A DNA stretch of 64,000 nt, taken from positions 1 to 64,000 of the forward strand of contig NZ_JNVB01000006.1 in the NCBI RefSeq assembly GCF_000770305.1, in the 5' to 3' direction. This document shows, piece by piece, positions 8,745-17,649 of this stretch. The stretch's first letter is position 1, and each line of letters opens with the position of its first letter. The stretch is from Erwinia oleae. Its GTDB lineage: Bacteria > Pseudomonadota > Gammaproteobacteria > Enterobacterales > Enterobacteriaceae. Under the pieces are notes generated by a model, which saw nothing but the letters and a program-made list of their open reading frames with translations, did no database searches and was not told where the DNA came from. The translations under genes and the position numbers were made by a program.

Positions 8745-10019
8745 ATGAAGCAAAGACTTTATGTCTGGATGGATGATCAAGATCTGGTCGGACAGTTGGA
8801 TTTCAATGTAGACGGAATGCGACAGAACTCCGTTTTCACCTATTCGCAGAATTGGATCGATAATCCGGAGAGCTATGATCTCTCTCCCTTCATGCCTCGC
8901 AGCCAGATAGTCGCGTCGGCCAGCCTACAAGGAAATTCATCTCCCCTTGTGATGCCGATCGCCGATAGTACGCCTGATTCTTGGGGGCGCGCTATTATGC
9001 GTGCAGCGAATGGCGGTCGTACAATGAATGATTTCGAGTACCTAATTGGGGTCGATGATTTCCTACGTTCGGGGGCGCTTCGCTTTTATGAGAGCGATGC
9101 GCCGAATACGCTTCCTTTGGCTCAACCCCGGACTGGGGAAAAGGCCTATTCCATACCACGGCTCATTGAACTTGAGACTATGATTCATGAGGCTCGCGCT
9201 TTAGAAGCAGATCCGGCTCATTATCGTGAAAACCGGGCAAAGTTGCTTGCCGGACAAATACTGCTTGATGCTGCAGGTTCGTTAGGTGGCGCGCGACCAA
9301 AAGTAAATGTTCGTGAAGAGGACCAGACTATCTGGATAGCGAAGTTGCCTAAGATGGGCGATGAATACGATATGGCTCGTGCAGAAGTACTCACGCTTCG
9401 TCTCGCAGGGGAAATAGGAATGACGGTTTCTGAAGCCAAGCTACTTGTCGTAGCCAGCCAATTTCCGGTGGCTTTAATTAAGCGTTTTGATCGGTCTTAT
9501 GAAGATGCTAAAAACCCTCGTCGTATCCATTTTATTACGGCACAGACTTTTATGGGGTTAGCGGGGACCGAGCCATCAAACTATGCCTCTCTAGCAGAGC
9601 AGATGATTATACATGGTGCAGGTGACGATTTGGTCGAACTTTGGACACGAATGGCTTATTCTGTGCTGATTCAGAATACAGACGACCATCTGCGTAATCA
9701 CGGTTTCATACGAACGGCCAATCGCTGGGCTCTTTCCCCCGCCTATGATATTAATCCCGACCCGTCAATTGGTGGCACCCTCAAGACCGCGATAAGCGAG
9801 ATCCATGGAAACGAACTCAAAATTTTGGAGGTGTTGGACGCGGCGCAGCTCTTCAATATCAACACAGATGAAGCTCGCGAGGCTCTCAGGGTAATGGCGG
9901 AAATTATTAGAGACAAATGGCGCCCTCTTGCCTCAGAGTTGGGAATGACTTCGAAAGACATTAAGGCGCTTGCACCAGCCTTTGAAAGCCCGCAGGTGAA
10001 GGAAGCATTGAGTCTATGA
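8745..10019 (+). CDS. HipA-like serine/threonine kinase (toxin family)
   Basis: 424 residues. An N-terminal HipA subdomain (VWMDDQDLVGQL) is followed by DSWGR (~79-82), the Gly-rich loop GSLGGARPK at 178-186 (site of inhibitory autophosphorylation in HipA), the catalytic loop NTDDHLRNHG at 311-320 and the metal-binding YDINPDP at 334-340. All kinase motifs are present, so it should be active. E. coli HipA phosphorylates GltX and causes growth arrest; the target here is unknown. Co-oriented with the hipB-like gene. Confidence 0.88.
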   Translation: MKQRLYVWMDDQDLVGQLDFNVDGMRQNSVFTYSQNWIDNPESYDLSPFMPRSQIVASASLQGNSSPLVMPIADSTPDSWGRAIMRAANGGRTMNDFEYLIGVDDFLRSGALRFYESDAPNTLPLAQPRTGEKAYSIPRLIELETMIHEARALEADPAHYRENRAKLLAGQILLDAAGSLGGARPKVNVREEDQTIWIAKLPKMGDEYDMARAEVLTLRLAGEIGMTVSEAKLLVVASQFPVALIKRFDRSYEDAKNPRRIHFITAQTFMGLAGTEPSNYASLAEQMIIHGAGDDLVELWTRMAYSVLIQNTDDHLRNHGFIRTANRWALSPAYDINPDPSIGGTLKTAISEIHGNELKILEVLDAAQLFNINTDEAREALRVMAEIIRDKWRPLASELGMTSKDIKALAPAFESPQVKEALSL

Positions 10020-10347
10020 TGACCGAATTTTTGCAGCTATATTCAGTTTCGGCAATATCCGGCTATCGTTAGATTGCAGTGTCTACATCAAAAATCTACA
10101 GCCGCTTTTTATTGATTCACTACAGATCATATATCATGTGTAGCAAAAGTGCGCTTGCCTGCATTGAGCTTAATGACTGCAACATTTTGCGTCGGACGAG
10201 ACAGATTGCAATGACTAACTACTTGTAACCTCTCTGCTGTCACCACCAAGCAGAAACACCTATCACAACATGGTATAAGTTATGGCATGCTGAGATGAAA
10301 TCCCTGTATTTTTTTGATTTAAAATGACTTTTTTTTTAAATATAATA
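10020..10347. other. Gene-free right end of the accessory segment
   Basis: 328 nt between the hipA-like stop and the right copy of the direct repeat. AT-rich toward the end, with T and A runs near 10330. I see no integrase fragment, tRNA or convincing gene; a 30-codon frame near 10136 has no support. Confidence 0.4.
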
Positions 10348-10357
10348 GAGTGGGAAT
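10348..10357 (+). repeat. Right copy of the guaA-end direct repeat (candidate attR)
   Basis: GAGTGGGAAT identical to 6464-6473 and in the same orientation, 3884 nt away. Sequence composition changes back toward that of core genes to its right. Confidence 0.55.
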
Positions 10358-10405
10358 GATTTCGCGTCTGGCACCCGCCAACAGGTAAAGCATCAGGTCA
10401 CAACG

Positions 10406-10430
10406 AAGCCCGCGTAACTGCGGGCTTTCT
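10406..10430 (+). terminator. Intrinsic terminator, possibly the displaced original guaA terminator
   Basis: An 8-bp stem (10406-10413 with 10420-10427) and a 6-nt loop with a short T-rich tail. It lies 48 nt after the right repeat, a spacing that would suit a terminator of guaA before insertion. That reading is inferred. Confidence 0.6.
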
Positions 10431-10539
10431 GGGTGAGAGCGCCTGAATGCCGCGCCGGTTAGACTGATGCTCAACATGCGGACACTAGTGCAATTACAAG
10501 TAATGCCTCCAGCTCATCCGTTCACCCCTGGCAGCACAC

Positions 10540-11502
10540 TCAGAAAGTGTGTTCGTCTCCCTGCCAGCCGGTATTTCTCAGAAACGCTTCCCATGTCAGG
10601 CTGGACGGATCAATTCTCCTGCTCCACAGTACATCACGATCTGGCGTGAAATAACCGTATTTCACCGCGTATTCAGTCATGCCGGTAATCTCATCAACCA
10701 CGCCGTCTTGCCCGGAAAACGAAGGGAAATGGTGCAATAATTCTTCCCGTGTGAAGGCTGAGCGGTAAACCGCTTTTTTACCCGTTATGCGCGTGAAGGT
10801 TTCTACCATCTCACGGGGCGAAAGAAACTCTCCGATCACCGGGAGCGTGCGTCCTGCATACTGTTCGCGGTGATCCAATATCTCCAGCACTGCCGGCCCG
10901 GTGGCGGTAAGCGGATCGACAAAAGGCGCGCGAAAATCCTCCGGCAGATAAACGGGGAAAATCAGCTGGTCGCCTTCTCTGCGCGGCGGGTAGTACTCGG
11001 CCAGGTTGGTATAGAAAAATGCCATCTGAATAAACGAGCAGGTAACCGGCAACGTACGGATATAGTCCTCAATCTTCGCTTTATCAGTGAAATGTGGAAC
11101 CCACAATTGCCCTTCAGAGATTTTCTCAACGTTTTCCAGACTGCTGAAAACAATATGTTCCGCGCCCGCCGTTACGGCAGCATCCGCGAGCTGGCGGCCC
11201 AGGGCTGTCTCGTGCGTGTCGGCCAGACGTGATGCGGGGGCAATGCCGGGCGTCATTAAAAACACGCCGAAAGCATCCCTGAATGCCTCAACCAGGCAAT
11301 GTTCTTTATCGGGCGCCAGGGACACGTCTTTCAGTTCTGCCCCGAGGCGTGCCAGTTCCTGTGCCGTTGAAGAAGTGGTATCGCGGGTTAACGCTCGCAC
11401 GCGGTAGCGCTGACTTTCCAGGAGCGTCCGGGTCACGCTACGTCCCTGTTTACTCATGGCGCCGAAAACGACTATTAGCGGTCTGGACGATATCATTTTC
11501 AC
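10540..11502 (-). CDS. NmrA-family NAD(P)-binding oxidoreductase
   Basis: 320 residues. An N-terminal Rossmann fold with VVFGAMSKQGRSVTRTLL (~10-27) replaces the usual GATGxxG, followed by VRALTRD; the C-terminal part has the small substrate domain typical of NmrA/HSCARG proteins (SPREMVETFTRITGKKAVY). Such proteins act as redox sensors or atypical short-chain reductases. The start may be GTG at 11502 or ATG at 11496; AGGAAGG sits just upstream of both. It diverges from a LysR regulator, which probably controls it. Confidence 0.85.
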   Translation of the reverse strand: MKMISSRPLIVVFGAMSKQGRSVTRTLLESQRYRVRALTRDTTSSTAQELARLGAELKDVSLAPDKEHCLVEAFRDAFGVFLMTPGIAPASRLADTHETALGRQLADAAVTAGAEHIVFSSLENVEKISEGQLWVPHFTDKAKIEDYIRTLPVTCSFIQMAFFYTNLAEYYPPRREGDQLIFPVYLPEDFRAPFVDPLTATGPAVLEILDHREQYAGRTLPVIGEFLSPREMVETFTRITGKKAVYRSAFTREELLHHFPSFSGQDGVVDEITGMTEYAVKYGYFTPDRDVLWSRRIDPSSLTWEAFLRNTGWQGDEHTF

Positions 11503-11590
11503 TTTCCTTCCTCAGATAAGACGTGGTTGCATTATCAGAACGGATGAGGGATAAGTGAAATCGATTTTTTTATATCAAGGAATCCACTGA
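11503..11590. promoter_or_regulatory. Divergent LysR/NmrA intergenic region with inverted repeat
   Basis: 88 nt between divergent starts. GATAA at 11515-11519 and TTATC at 11532-11536 form a 5-bp inverted repeat 12 nt apart, and GATAAG recurs at 11550-11555. This layout suits LysR-type binding, but the site is only a candidate. Confidence 0.3.
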
Positions 11591-12490
11591 ATGGATACCA
11601 GAAAAATTGACCTGAACCTGCTTCTGACGCTGGAAACCCTGCTGACTGAACAGAACGTCACAAAAGCTGCCATGCAGCTTCATCTCAGCCAGCCCGCCGT
11701 GAGCGCACAGCTCAACCGACTGCGGGAGATCTTTCACGATCCTCTGCTCATACCCGGACGGCGGGGCATGACGCCAACGGCGAAAGCGCTTGAGCTGATG
11801 ACGCCGCTCAGTAACGCCCTGGCAATACTCCGTCAAACCGTGCAGTCTCATGAGCGTTTTGATCCGCAAAGCGCGTCGTTGACCGTAACGATTGCCTGTA
11901 CGGATTACATACAGGCTGCGGTTATCATGCCGCTGGTAGTGGCCCTGCAAAAACTCGCGCCAGGCGTGCGCATTGCTGTCCGTCACTACGATCCGAATCA
12001 GTCAGAGCATCAGTTGAGGACGGGCCAAATCGATGCGGTCATTGCCACGCCGGACGCGGCGCAAACGAACCTGAAAGTTCATCATTTGTTTAATGAAACC
12101 TATGTGCTGGTCGGACGCGCAGGCCATCCTGAATTATCAAGCTCACTGACCATGGATGAGTTTTCAAAGCAGAAACATATTATCGTTTCACCTGCCGGTG
12201 GGGAATTCACCACGCCCGTTGACAGCGTTCTGGCCGCATCCGGGCTGCGACGGCAGGTCGTGATGTCTGCGGCTTCATTCCTGTTCGTGCCGGGGATGGT
12301 GGCAATGAGTGATTTGGTCGCGCTCGTCCCGCGAAGAATGATACAGGAACCCTTTCATCAACTCACGGTTCTGGAGCTACCCTGGCTCAGGGAGCATTTT
12401 GAGGTAAGTCTTATCTGGCATGAGCGCAGCCACGGACATGCGGGCCACCGCTGGCTCAGAGAGTTAATTATCAGGCTAAATGGCGCTTAA
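11591..12490 (+). CDS. LysR-family transcriptional regulator
   Basis: 299 residues. The N-terminal winged helix-turn-helix (~6-65) has LNLLLTLETLL.EQNVTKAAMQLHLSQPAVSAQLNRLR; the effector-binding domain (~90-299) follows. The NodD-like start (IDLNLL..LE.LL.E) and length are normal. The inducer is unknown. It is divergently paired with the NmrA-like gene, the classical arrangement for a LysR regulator and its target. Confidence 0.93.
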   Translation: MDTRKIDLNLLLTLETLLTEQNVTKAAMQLHLSQPAVSAQLNRLREIFHDPLLIPGRRGMTPTAKALELMTPLSNALAILRQTVQSHERFDPQSASLTVTIACTDYIQAAVIMPLVVALQKLAPGVRIAVRHYDPNQSEHQLRTGQIDAVIATPDAAQTNLKVHHLFNETYVLVGRAGHPELSSSLTMDEFSKQKHIIVSPAGGEFTTPVDSVLAASGLRRQVVMSAASFLFVPGMVAMSDLVALVPRRMIQEPFHQLTVLELPWLREHFEVSLIWHERSHGHAGHRWLRELIIRLNGA

Positions 12491-12738
12491 CAGCGCCGGA
12501 TAACCAGGGTGCCGGGCGTAAGGGGCGCATCCAGCGTACGTCGGTTGCCATAAGATATCTCTACTGTCATTCCCGGCATGCCGCTGTTAATTCCGCGTAA
12601 TGGCACGTTTGTCATTTTCAGCTGAAGCCATCCGTATAAGCCGCTCCTCCAGGAGAAGCCGTTCAGCCCTCCGAACTCCGCCACTCGACGGCGCAGCGTT
12701 GAAGCCAGCCTTTCGTCCCATAAACGGCCCGGTATCAT
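12487..12738 (-). CDS. Small hypothetical protein (weak call)
   Basis: An 83-codon frame, ending inside the lysR stop. The protein (GGLNGFSWRSGLYGWLQLKM..., ending PGTLVIRRC) has no recognised family, signal peptide or membrane helix. It would fill the otherwise empty 12491-12794 interval downstream of mgtE. A competing frame in another phase overlaps it, and no clear ribosome binding site was found, so it may not be a gene. Confidence 0.3.
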   Translation of the reverse strand: MIPGRLWDERLASTLRRRVAEFGGLNGFSWRSGLYGWLQLKMTNVPLRGINSGMPGMTVEISYGNRRTLDAPLTPGTLVIRRC

Positions 12739-12794
12739 GAAGAACTGCCGGGGGGTTATTTTTTGCGTCGGGCGGGAGCATCAACGGCAAACGA

Positions 12795-14231
12795 TCAGGG
12801 CAGTAAAAACAGCGTCGCCAGCCCCAGAAATATAAAAAATCCGCCGGTGTCGGTCAGGGCGGTGATCAACACGCTGGAGCCCACGGCGGGATCGCGCTTC
12901 ATCTTGATCATCACCAGCGGGATCAGCACGCCCATCAACGCCGCCAGCAACAGGTTCAGCGTCATCGCCAGCATCATGACGCCGCCGAGCGCCGGATTGC
13001 CGTACATCGCCCAGGTCACGCCGCCCATAATGCCGCCCCAGCACAGGCCGTTTATCAGCGCCACGCCAAGCTCGCGTCCAATCAAAAAGGTAAAGTTACC
13101 CGGTTCAACCTGATGCAGCGCCAGCGCTCTGACGATCATGGTAATGGTTTGATTGCCGGTATTGCCGCCAATACCGGCAACGACAGGCATCAGCGCCGCC
13201 AGCGCGACCAGCTGTGAAATCGTCTGTTCAAACAGGCCAATCACCCGCGAGGCGATAAAGGCGGTACAAAGGTTAATGGCCAGCCACGCCCAGCGGGTAC
13301 GCACGGCCTTTCGCACCGGCGCGAAAACGTCCTCATCCGGGTTAACGCCGCCCATCTTGCGGATATGGCTGTCGTTTTCCTCATTGACCAGGTCAATAAC
13401 ATCCTCAACGGTGACGCGCCCCATCAGCTTGCCTTTGGTATCAATAACCGCCGCGGAAATGAGGTTGTAACGTTCAAACGCGCCTGCCGCATCGCCTGCT
13501 TTATCGTTGATAAGAAACGTGGTCGGGCTGGCGTTCATCACCTCAAAAACCTGCTTATCAGGCTTGTTGAGCAGGATATCCGTCAGGGCCAGTTCGCCCA
13601 GCAGCGTATTTTTTTCGTCCGTAATAAACAGTTTATCGGTGCCATCGGGAATGATTTTCTTGCGTCGCAAAAAACGCTGCACCGTGGCCAGCGTGACATC
13701 CGCCGTAACGGTGATCAGCTTAAAGTCCATAATGCGGCCGACGCGGTCGCGATCAAAATCCATCACCGATAACACGCGCGAACGCAGTTCAGGCTCCAGC
13801 GAGGTGAGCAGACGGCCGGTTAAATCACGTGAAAGATACCTGGCGAGGTAAGCCTGGTCATCAATATCCAGCGGTTCGATAGCGCGCAGCAGGTCGCGAT
13901 CGCTCATCTCCTCAATCAGGCTTTCCCATACGCTTTCAGACGCTTCAACCAGCACTCTGCCGCGCCGCTCGGTGCCGATCAGTCGCCACAGCGCCAGTCG
14001 CTCATCTTCCGGCAGGGCTTCAAGTAAATCGGCTATATCTGCCGCATGCAGCAGTGGAATATAGTGCTCAATCTCACGTGTCTGTTCCTGATGAACGCGG
14101 GTGTCGTCTGCATTTTTCTTTACGGGGCGTTCAAGAAGTGCTTCCACCAGGCCGCGATCGTTAAGGAGAAGGGTGAGAATGCGGCTACGTATTTCAGAAA
14201 GTTGTTGAGCATGGGATAAGGCGACAGACAT
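12795..14231 (-). CDS. mgtE: Magnesium transporter MgtE
   Basis: 478 residues from the ATG at 14231 with AAGGGAA upstream; the longer frame from 14264 is less likely. Domains in order: cytoplasmic N domain (~30-150, with LLHAADIADLLEALPEDERLALW), paired CBS domains (~150-275), then five transmembrane helices (~300-478) including the pore region with MPVVAGIGGNTGNQT. The family forms a Mg2+-gated channel in the inner membrane. The small gene yfgG lies upstream on the same strand. I saw no clear Mg2+ riboswitch in the 109 nt before the start. Confidence 0.95.
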   Translation of the reverse strand: MSVALSHAQQLSEIRSRILTLLLNDRGLVEALLERPVKKNADDTRVHQEQTREIEHYIPLLHAADIADLLEALPEDERLALWRLIGTERRGRVLVEASESVWESLIEEMSDRDLLRAIEPLDIDDQAYLARYLSRDLTGRLLTSLEPELRSRVLSVMDFDRDRVGRIMDFKLITVTADVTLATVQRFLRRKKIIPDGTDKLFITDEKNTLLGELALTDILLNKPDKQVFEVMNASPTTFLINDKAGDAAGAFERYNLISAAVIDTKGKLMGRVTVEDVIDLVNEENDSHIRKMGGVNPDEDVFAPVRKAVRTRWAWLAINLCTAFIASRVIGLFEQTISQLVALAALMPVVAGIGGNTGNQTITMIVRALALHQVEPGNFTFLIGRELGVALINGLCWGGIMGGVTWAMYGNPALGGVMMLAMTLNLLLAALMGVLIPLVMIKMKRDPAVGSSVLITALTDTGGFFIFLGLATLFLLP

Positions 14232-14340
14232 AAAAATTCCCTTGTGTCTGATAAAAGGCAACAAAGAGGTAAGTATTGCTCAAATCAGGGGAAAAGCCGC
14301 GCTCTTTCAGGCGAACTGACAGGAAAAACGATCGGTTGCG

Positions 14341-14511
14341 CTATTTTGCGACAGACGTTGAGACATCCTGTTTCTTTTGCTGGCTGTGTTCGATTGCGCC
14401 GGGAAGCACATAGATTAATCTGCCCGCAAGAAGGAAGAAGCTGACGAATAAGACGATGCGGGTCATTCGGCTGGATTTTTTACGACGATGAAAAGGGATA
14501 GCGCTGTTCAC
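14341..14511 (-). CDS. yfgG: Small single-span membrane protein YfgG
   Basis: 56 residues with a GTG start at 14509-14511 and AGGA eight bases upstream. A basic N-terminus (HRRKKSSRMTR) is followed by one hydrophobic helix (IVLFVSFFLLAGRLIYVL, ~19-36) and a polar tail. The pattern RMTRIVL..SF....GR.IY matches E. coli YfgG as I remember it, and the position next to divergent yfgF is the same. E. coli yfgG has been linked to nickel/cobalt tolerance; I hold that loosely. It is 109 nt upstream of mgtE on the same strand, so co-transcription is possible. Confidence 0.8.
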   Translation of the reverse strand: MNSAIPFHRRKKSSRMTRIVLFVSFFLLAGRLIYVLPGAIEHSQQKKQDVSTSVAK

Positions 14512-14798
14512 GCACGTTGTCCTGAGTTAAGCCCGTAGGCGATGCTGTTATTTAGTCACAGGAAGAGGAGAATAGCAATGCACTATGCTGCAATAACGAC
14601 CAGCCAGACTGAAACTTAAATTTTTTTACATTAATTTTTGGATCTCTTTTAGATAAGAAAAAGAACCGCCTGAAAAAAGCAATAGGTTGATAAAAGTCAA
14701 TTTATTAAGTTGTTTTTAATTGAAATAGCGCACAGAATGCCATTTTTTTAGATCCTCCTTATTTGTCATATTTAGCACCAGGCGTCAAAAGTATCACA
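14512..14798. other. AT-rich divergent promoter region of yfgG and yfgF
   Basis: 287 nt, strongly AT-rich from about 14610. It must hold the promoters of both genes. A frame upstream of yfgF could begin at a TTG (14763), but the homologous start is the ATG at 14799. Confidence 0.4.
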
Positions 14799-17051
14799 AT
14801 GATAATTAATAATATTTTTAAAAACTTCAACAAAAGCATGTGGGGCTTACCCTTGCTGCTGCCTGTGATCCTGATGCCGTTAAGTACGCAGCTGTCGGTT
14901 CGGCTGTTCCTGCCGCAGGGCTACGTCTATCTGATCTATCTGCCGCTGGCGGTGATGGTCGCTATGCTGATGGTCTATGACTGGGCCGCGTTTCCGGGTA
15001 TCGCGCTGTCGCTGATCGTCTACTATTTTCAGCGCTATCAGCATCAGTTATTGGCAGCCTGGGTGGTGACCGGCATTTTTTTGGCAACGTTAGTCATTTG
15101 CTGGACAGGCTATAAGCTCCATGCGCGTAAACGCTGGAGCGTCGATTTCAGCGAACTGCGACTGATGCCAATCAGGCTTTTCTGGCTGGCCTTTATGGTG
15201 CCCACGCTGTTTAGCGTGGGTATGCAACTGATGTTGGCTGTGGGTTTTGTGCCCGCTCAGCGCTCCATTTTTTCCCGGGAAATGTTTTCGCTCCATACGC
15301 TGCTCAATTATCAGTCTGTGCTGCTTTCCTGTATGGCGATGATGCCCATCAGCTATTTAGCGATTCGCTCACTGCGTAATCCGACGTTCATACGTCTGAT
15401 TTACCGACGCGCCAGGCGCCAGGCGGCACATGAGGTAAAAAAGACTGAGTTCTTCACCTGGAGCAGTCTGTTAATTTTTTTAATGGCCATGCTGCTGATT
15501 TTCCAGAAAGGGAAGTACAACCTGCTCACCACCGATTATGGTCTGCCACTGCTGCTGCCGCTGATGCTGTGGTCTGCCGTGCGCTTTGGCTATATTTTTA
15601 CTTCTTTAAGCTGGGCGGTGCTGCTGCTGGCGCTGTACCAGCTACGCGATCGTTTCCTGGGGGCGGCGACAGAGCCTTATCATCTGGCCGTGATGTCAGC
15701 GAATCTGCTGGTTTTTACGCTGACTATCCTGTTAATGGCTGCCATCACCACGCGACAGCGATTTGCGATGGAGAGGATCAAACTGGCCGCGTTGAGTGAC
15801 CCGATCGTCGGATTGCCGAATCTGCGCGCGCTGGTTGACGATCTGGCCGCTCAGCCACGCTCAACGCTCTGCTTTCTGCGCATCCCCGATCTGGACAAGT
15901 TAAGCCGCATTTACGGGCTGCAAATGCGAATTCAGTACAAGCGAAGCCTGGCGAATCATCTGATGTCGGAACTGCTCGCCGGCGAGTACGTTTATCAACT
16001 GCCGGGGTTCGATCTGGTCATGCGGCTCGACTATGTCAGCCATCTGGAACGCATTGAAAATATCGAAGCACGTCTGAAAGATTACCATCTGATGTGGGAA
16101 GGAATGCCCGTTTATACGGCCGTCGGCCTCAGCTACTGCACCGTGCGACCGCCGGTCACGCATCTGTACCAACTATTGGGTGAGATGAGCGCGCAGGCTG
16201 AGGTTTCACTGCGCAGCGGCGTGGCGGAAAATCTTCATCACAACCGAGGCAAGACAATCCAGCGCAGCCTGACAGAAAAAATCGCGCTGTTGGAAGATGT
16301 ACAGGCGTTACTGGAAACGGGCGACATCACGCTGATAGCGCAAAAAATCTGCGGCATTCGCGGCGACGCGTATTACGCAATCTCTCTGCAAATGAGCGAC
16401 AGAGACGGCGAACTTGTGCCGTTTGAGCGGTTTTCCGCCATCGTCAACGAGTTTGGCCTGGCCTGGGAAGTGGATCGGCTGGTGATTGTCAGAACGCTGG
16501 CGTTCGTTTGTGAGAATCGTGAGACCCTGCCCGCCGCTAGATTTGCCATCAGTCTGTTCACCACCAGCCTTGCGCGACCGCGTCTGGCGAAAGAGCTTGG
16601 TGAGTACCTCAGCCGTTATCATGTTGAACCGTGGCAGTTGATTCTTCAGGTGGATGAGTCATCGTTGCTGAGAGACTACAGCGGTGGAAATCGCTCTGTT
16701 GCGCAGCTTCGACAACTCGGACTTCGCGTCGCGATTAATGATTTCGGCAGCGCGTGGTCCAGCTATACGCGGCTGAAAGAGGTGCAGGCCGACATGCTTA
16801 AAATCGACAGACAATTTGTCGATAACATGCATAAAAGCAGCCTGGACTATCAGATTATTGAATCCATTTGCGCTGTAGCCAGACTCAAACGTATGCAGAT
16901 TATTGCTGAGGGCGTTGAGTCTGAAGAAACGGCGCAGCTGCTGCGCCGACTTGGCGTGGATTTTCTTCAGGGAGAGTTCATCAGCCAGCCCTGTCATCTC
17001 GCTACGCTGCCCTTTGCCGATAATCAGGCAGCGGAGAGCATCACGCTTTAA
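14799..17051 (+). CDS. yfgF: YfgF homologue with degenerate GGDEF and EAL domains
   Basis: 750 residues from the ATG at 14799, which aligns with the E. coli YfgF start (about 14 residues before WGLPL). N-terminal integral-membrane MASE1-type sensor (~10-310), degenerate GGDEF (LPGFDLVM at the signature position), C-terminal EAL domain (~515-745). E. coli YfgF is a c-di-GMP phosphodiesterase. Here the EAL signature reads AIS (527-529), the conserved Asn is Ser585, the metal-ligand Glu is Gln617 and the DDFG motif is NDFG (647-650), while LKID (Lys668) and AEGVE (Glu707) remain. Loss of several metal ligands suggests no phosphodiesterase activity, perhaps c-di-GMP binding or a scaffold. The 3' end overlaps convergent tehB by 11 nt. 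Confidence 0.9.
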   Translation: MIINNIFKNFNKSMWGLPLLLPVILMPLSTQLSVRLFLPQGYVYLIYLPLAVMVAMLMVYDWAAFPGIALSLIVYYFQRYQHQLLAAWVVTGIFLATLVICWTGYKLHARKRWSVDFSELRLMPIRLFWLAFMVPTLFSVGMQLMLAVGFVPAQRSIFSREMFSLHTLLNYQSVLLSCMAMMPISYLAIRSLRNPTFIRLIYRRARRQAAHEVKKTEFFTWSSLLIFLMAMLLIFQKGKYNLLTTDYGLPLLLPLMLWSAVRFGYIFTSLSWAVLLLALYQLRDRFLGAATEPYHLAVMSANLLVFTLTILLMAAITTRQRFAMERIKLAALSDPIVGLPNLRALVDDLAAQPRSTLCFLRIPDLDKLSRIYGLQMRIQYKRSLANHLMSELLAGEYVYQLPGFDLVMRLDYVSHLERIENIEARLKDYHLMWEGMPVYTAVGLSYCTVRPPVTHLYQLLGEMSAQAEVSLRSGVAENLHHNRGKTIQRSLTEKIALLEDVQALLETGDITLIAQKICGIRGDAYYAISLQMSDRDGELVPFERFSAIVNEFGLAWEVDRLVIVRTLAFVCENRETLPAARFAISLFTTSLARPRLAKELGEYLSRYHVEPWQLILQVDESSLLRDYSGGNRSVAQLRQLGLRVAINDFGSAWSSYTRLKEVQADMLKIDRQFVDNMHKSSLDYQIIESICAVARLKRMQIIAEGVESEETAQLLRRLGVDFLQGEFISQPCHLATLPFADNQAAESITL

Positions 17052-17649
17052 CCTGCGATTTTTGCGCCAGAAGCGTGGCAAAACGCAGCGAAATGCGTTT
17101 GCCATGCTCATCGGTACGGTGCAGTTCGCCCACGTTTTCGTTGTATTTAATGATGTGCCATTTACGGTAGTAAGCGCTCAGCTCGCCGGATTTAAACGCA
17201 AACGGAAAACCTGCATTGCACGGGTAATCTTCCGTATCCATGGCCGCCACAATCAGGTTGAAGCCGTTTTTCACCGTACTGGCCTGCATATCGGCGATCA
17301 GCTGCGGCACAGCCTCCGGCTGAAGAAACATCATAACCACGGTGGAGAGCACAAAATCGTATTCGCCGATAAAGCGCAGGGTGTTGAGATCCTTCTCCGC
17401 GGTTTGAATGCCCGTAAGACCTTCCTCATGAATAATCTGATTGAGCCGCGCCAGGCTGGCCGCGTTACGATCCCACGCGGTCACGTTAAAGCCCTTCAGA
17501 TTGAGATAGAGCGCGTTACGGCCGTTGCCGCAGCCCAAATCCAGCGCGCGTCCCGGCGCGATTTTTTGTACCGCTTCCACTACCTCGGAATGGGTGGCGG
17601 TGAGCTGATACCGTTCGGTGTAATAATTATCGGGTCGTAAAATAGCCAT
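17041..17649 (-). CDS. tehB: TehB-family SAM-dependent methyltransferase
   Basis: 202 residues. SAM-binding motif I is [14 protein letters not shown] (~37-50); conserved downstream blocks are [40 protein letters not shown] and [13 protein letters not shown], all typical of TehB. The family methylates tellurite and similar oxyanions and gives resistance when overexpressed. It lacks the C-terminal extension of longer TehB forms. The ATG overlaps the ppx stop by one base (TAATG), so it is the third gene of a ppk-ppx-tehB operon, an arrangement not found in E. coli. Confidence 0.92.
   Translation of the reverse strand: MAILRPDNYYTERYQLTATHSEVVEAVQKIAPGRALDLGCGNGRNALYLNLKGFNVTAWDRNAASLARLNQIIHEEGLTGIQTAEKDLNTLRFIGEYDFVLSTVVMMFLQPEAVPQLIADMQASTVKNGFNLIVAAMDTEDYPCNAGFPFAFKSGELSAYYRKWHIIKYNENVGELHRTDEHGKRISLRFATLLAQKSQVKA

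Noticed and set aside
10136-10228. 30-codon frame near the right end of the island as an integrase fragment
   Set aside because: No integrase motif or similarity pattern seen; too short to judge.
12587-12790. 67-codon - strand frame downstream of mgtE
   Set aside because: Overlaps another weak frame (12487-12738) in a different phase; neither has strong support, and this one is less protein-like.
14232-14340. Mg2+ riboswitch (M-box) before mgtE
   Set aside because: Only 109 nt separate yfgG from mgtE and no M-box core could be recognised.
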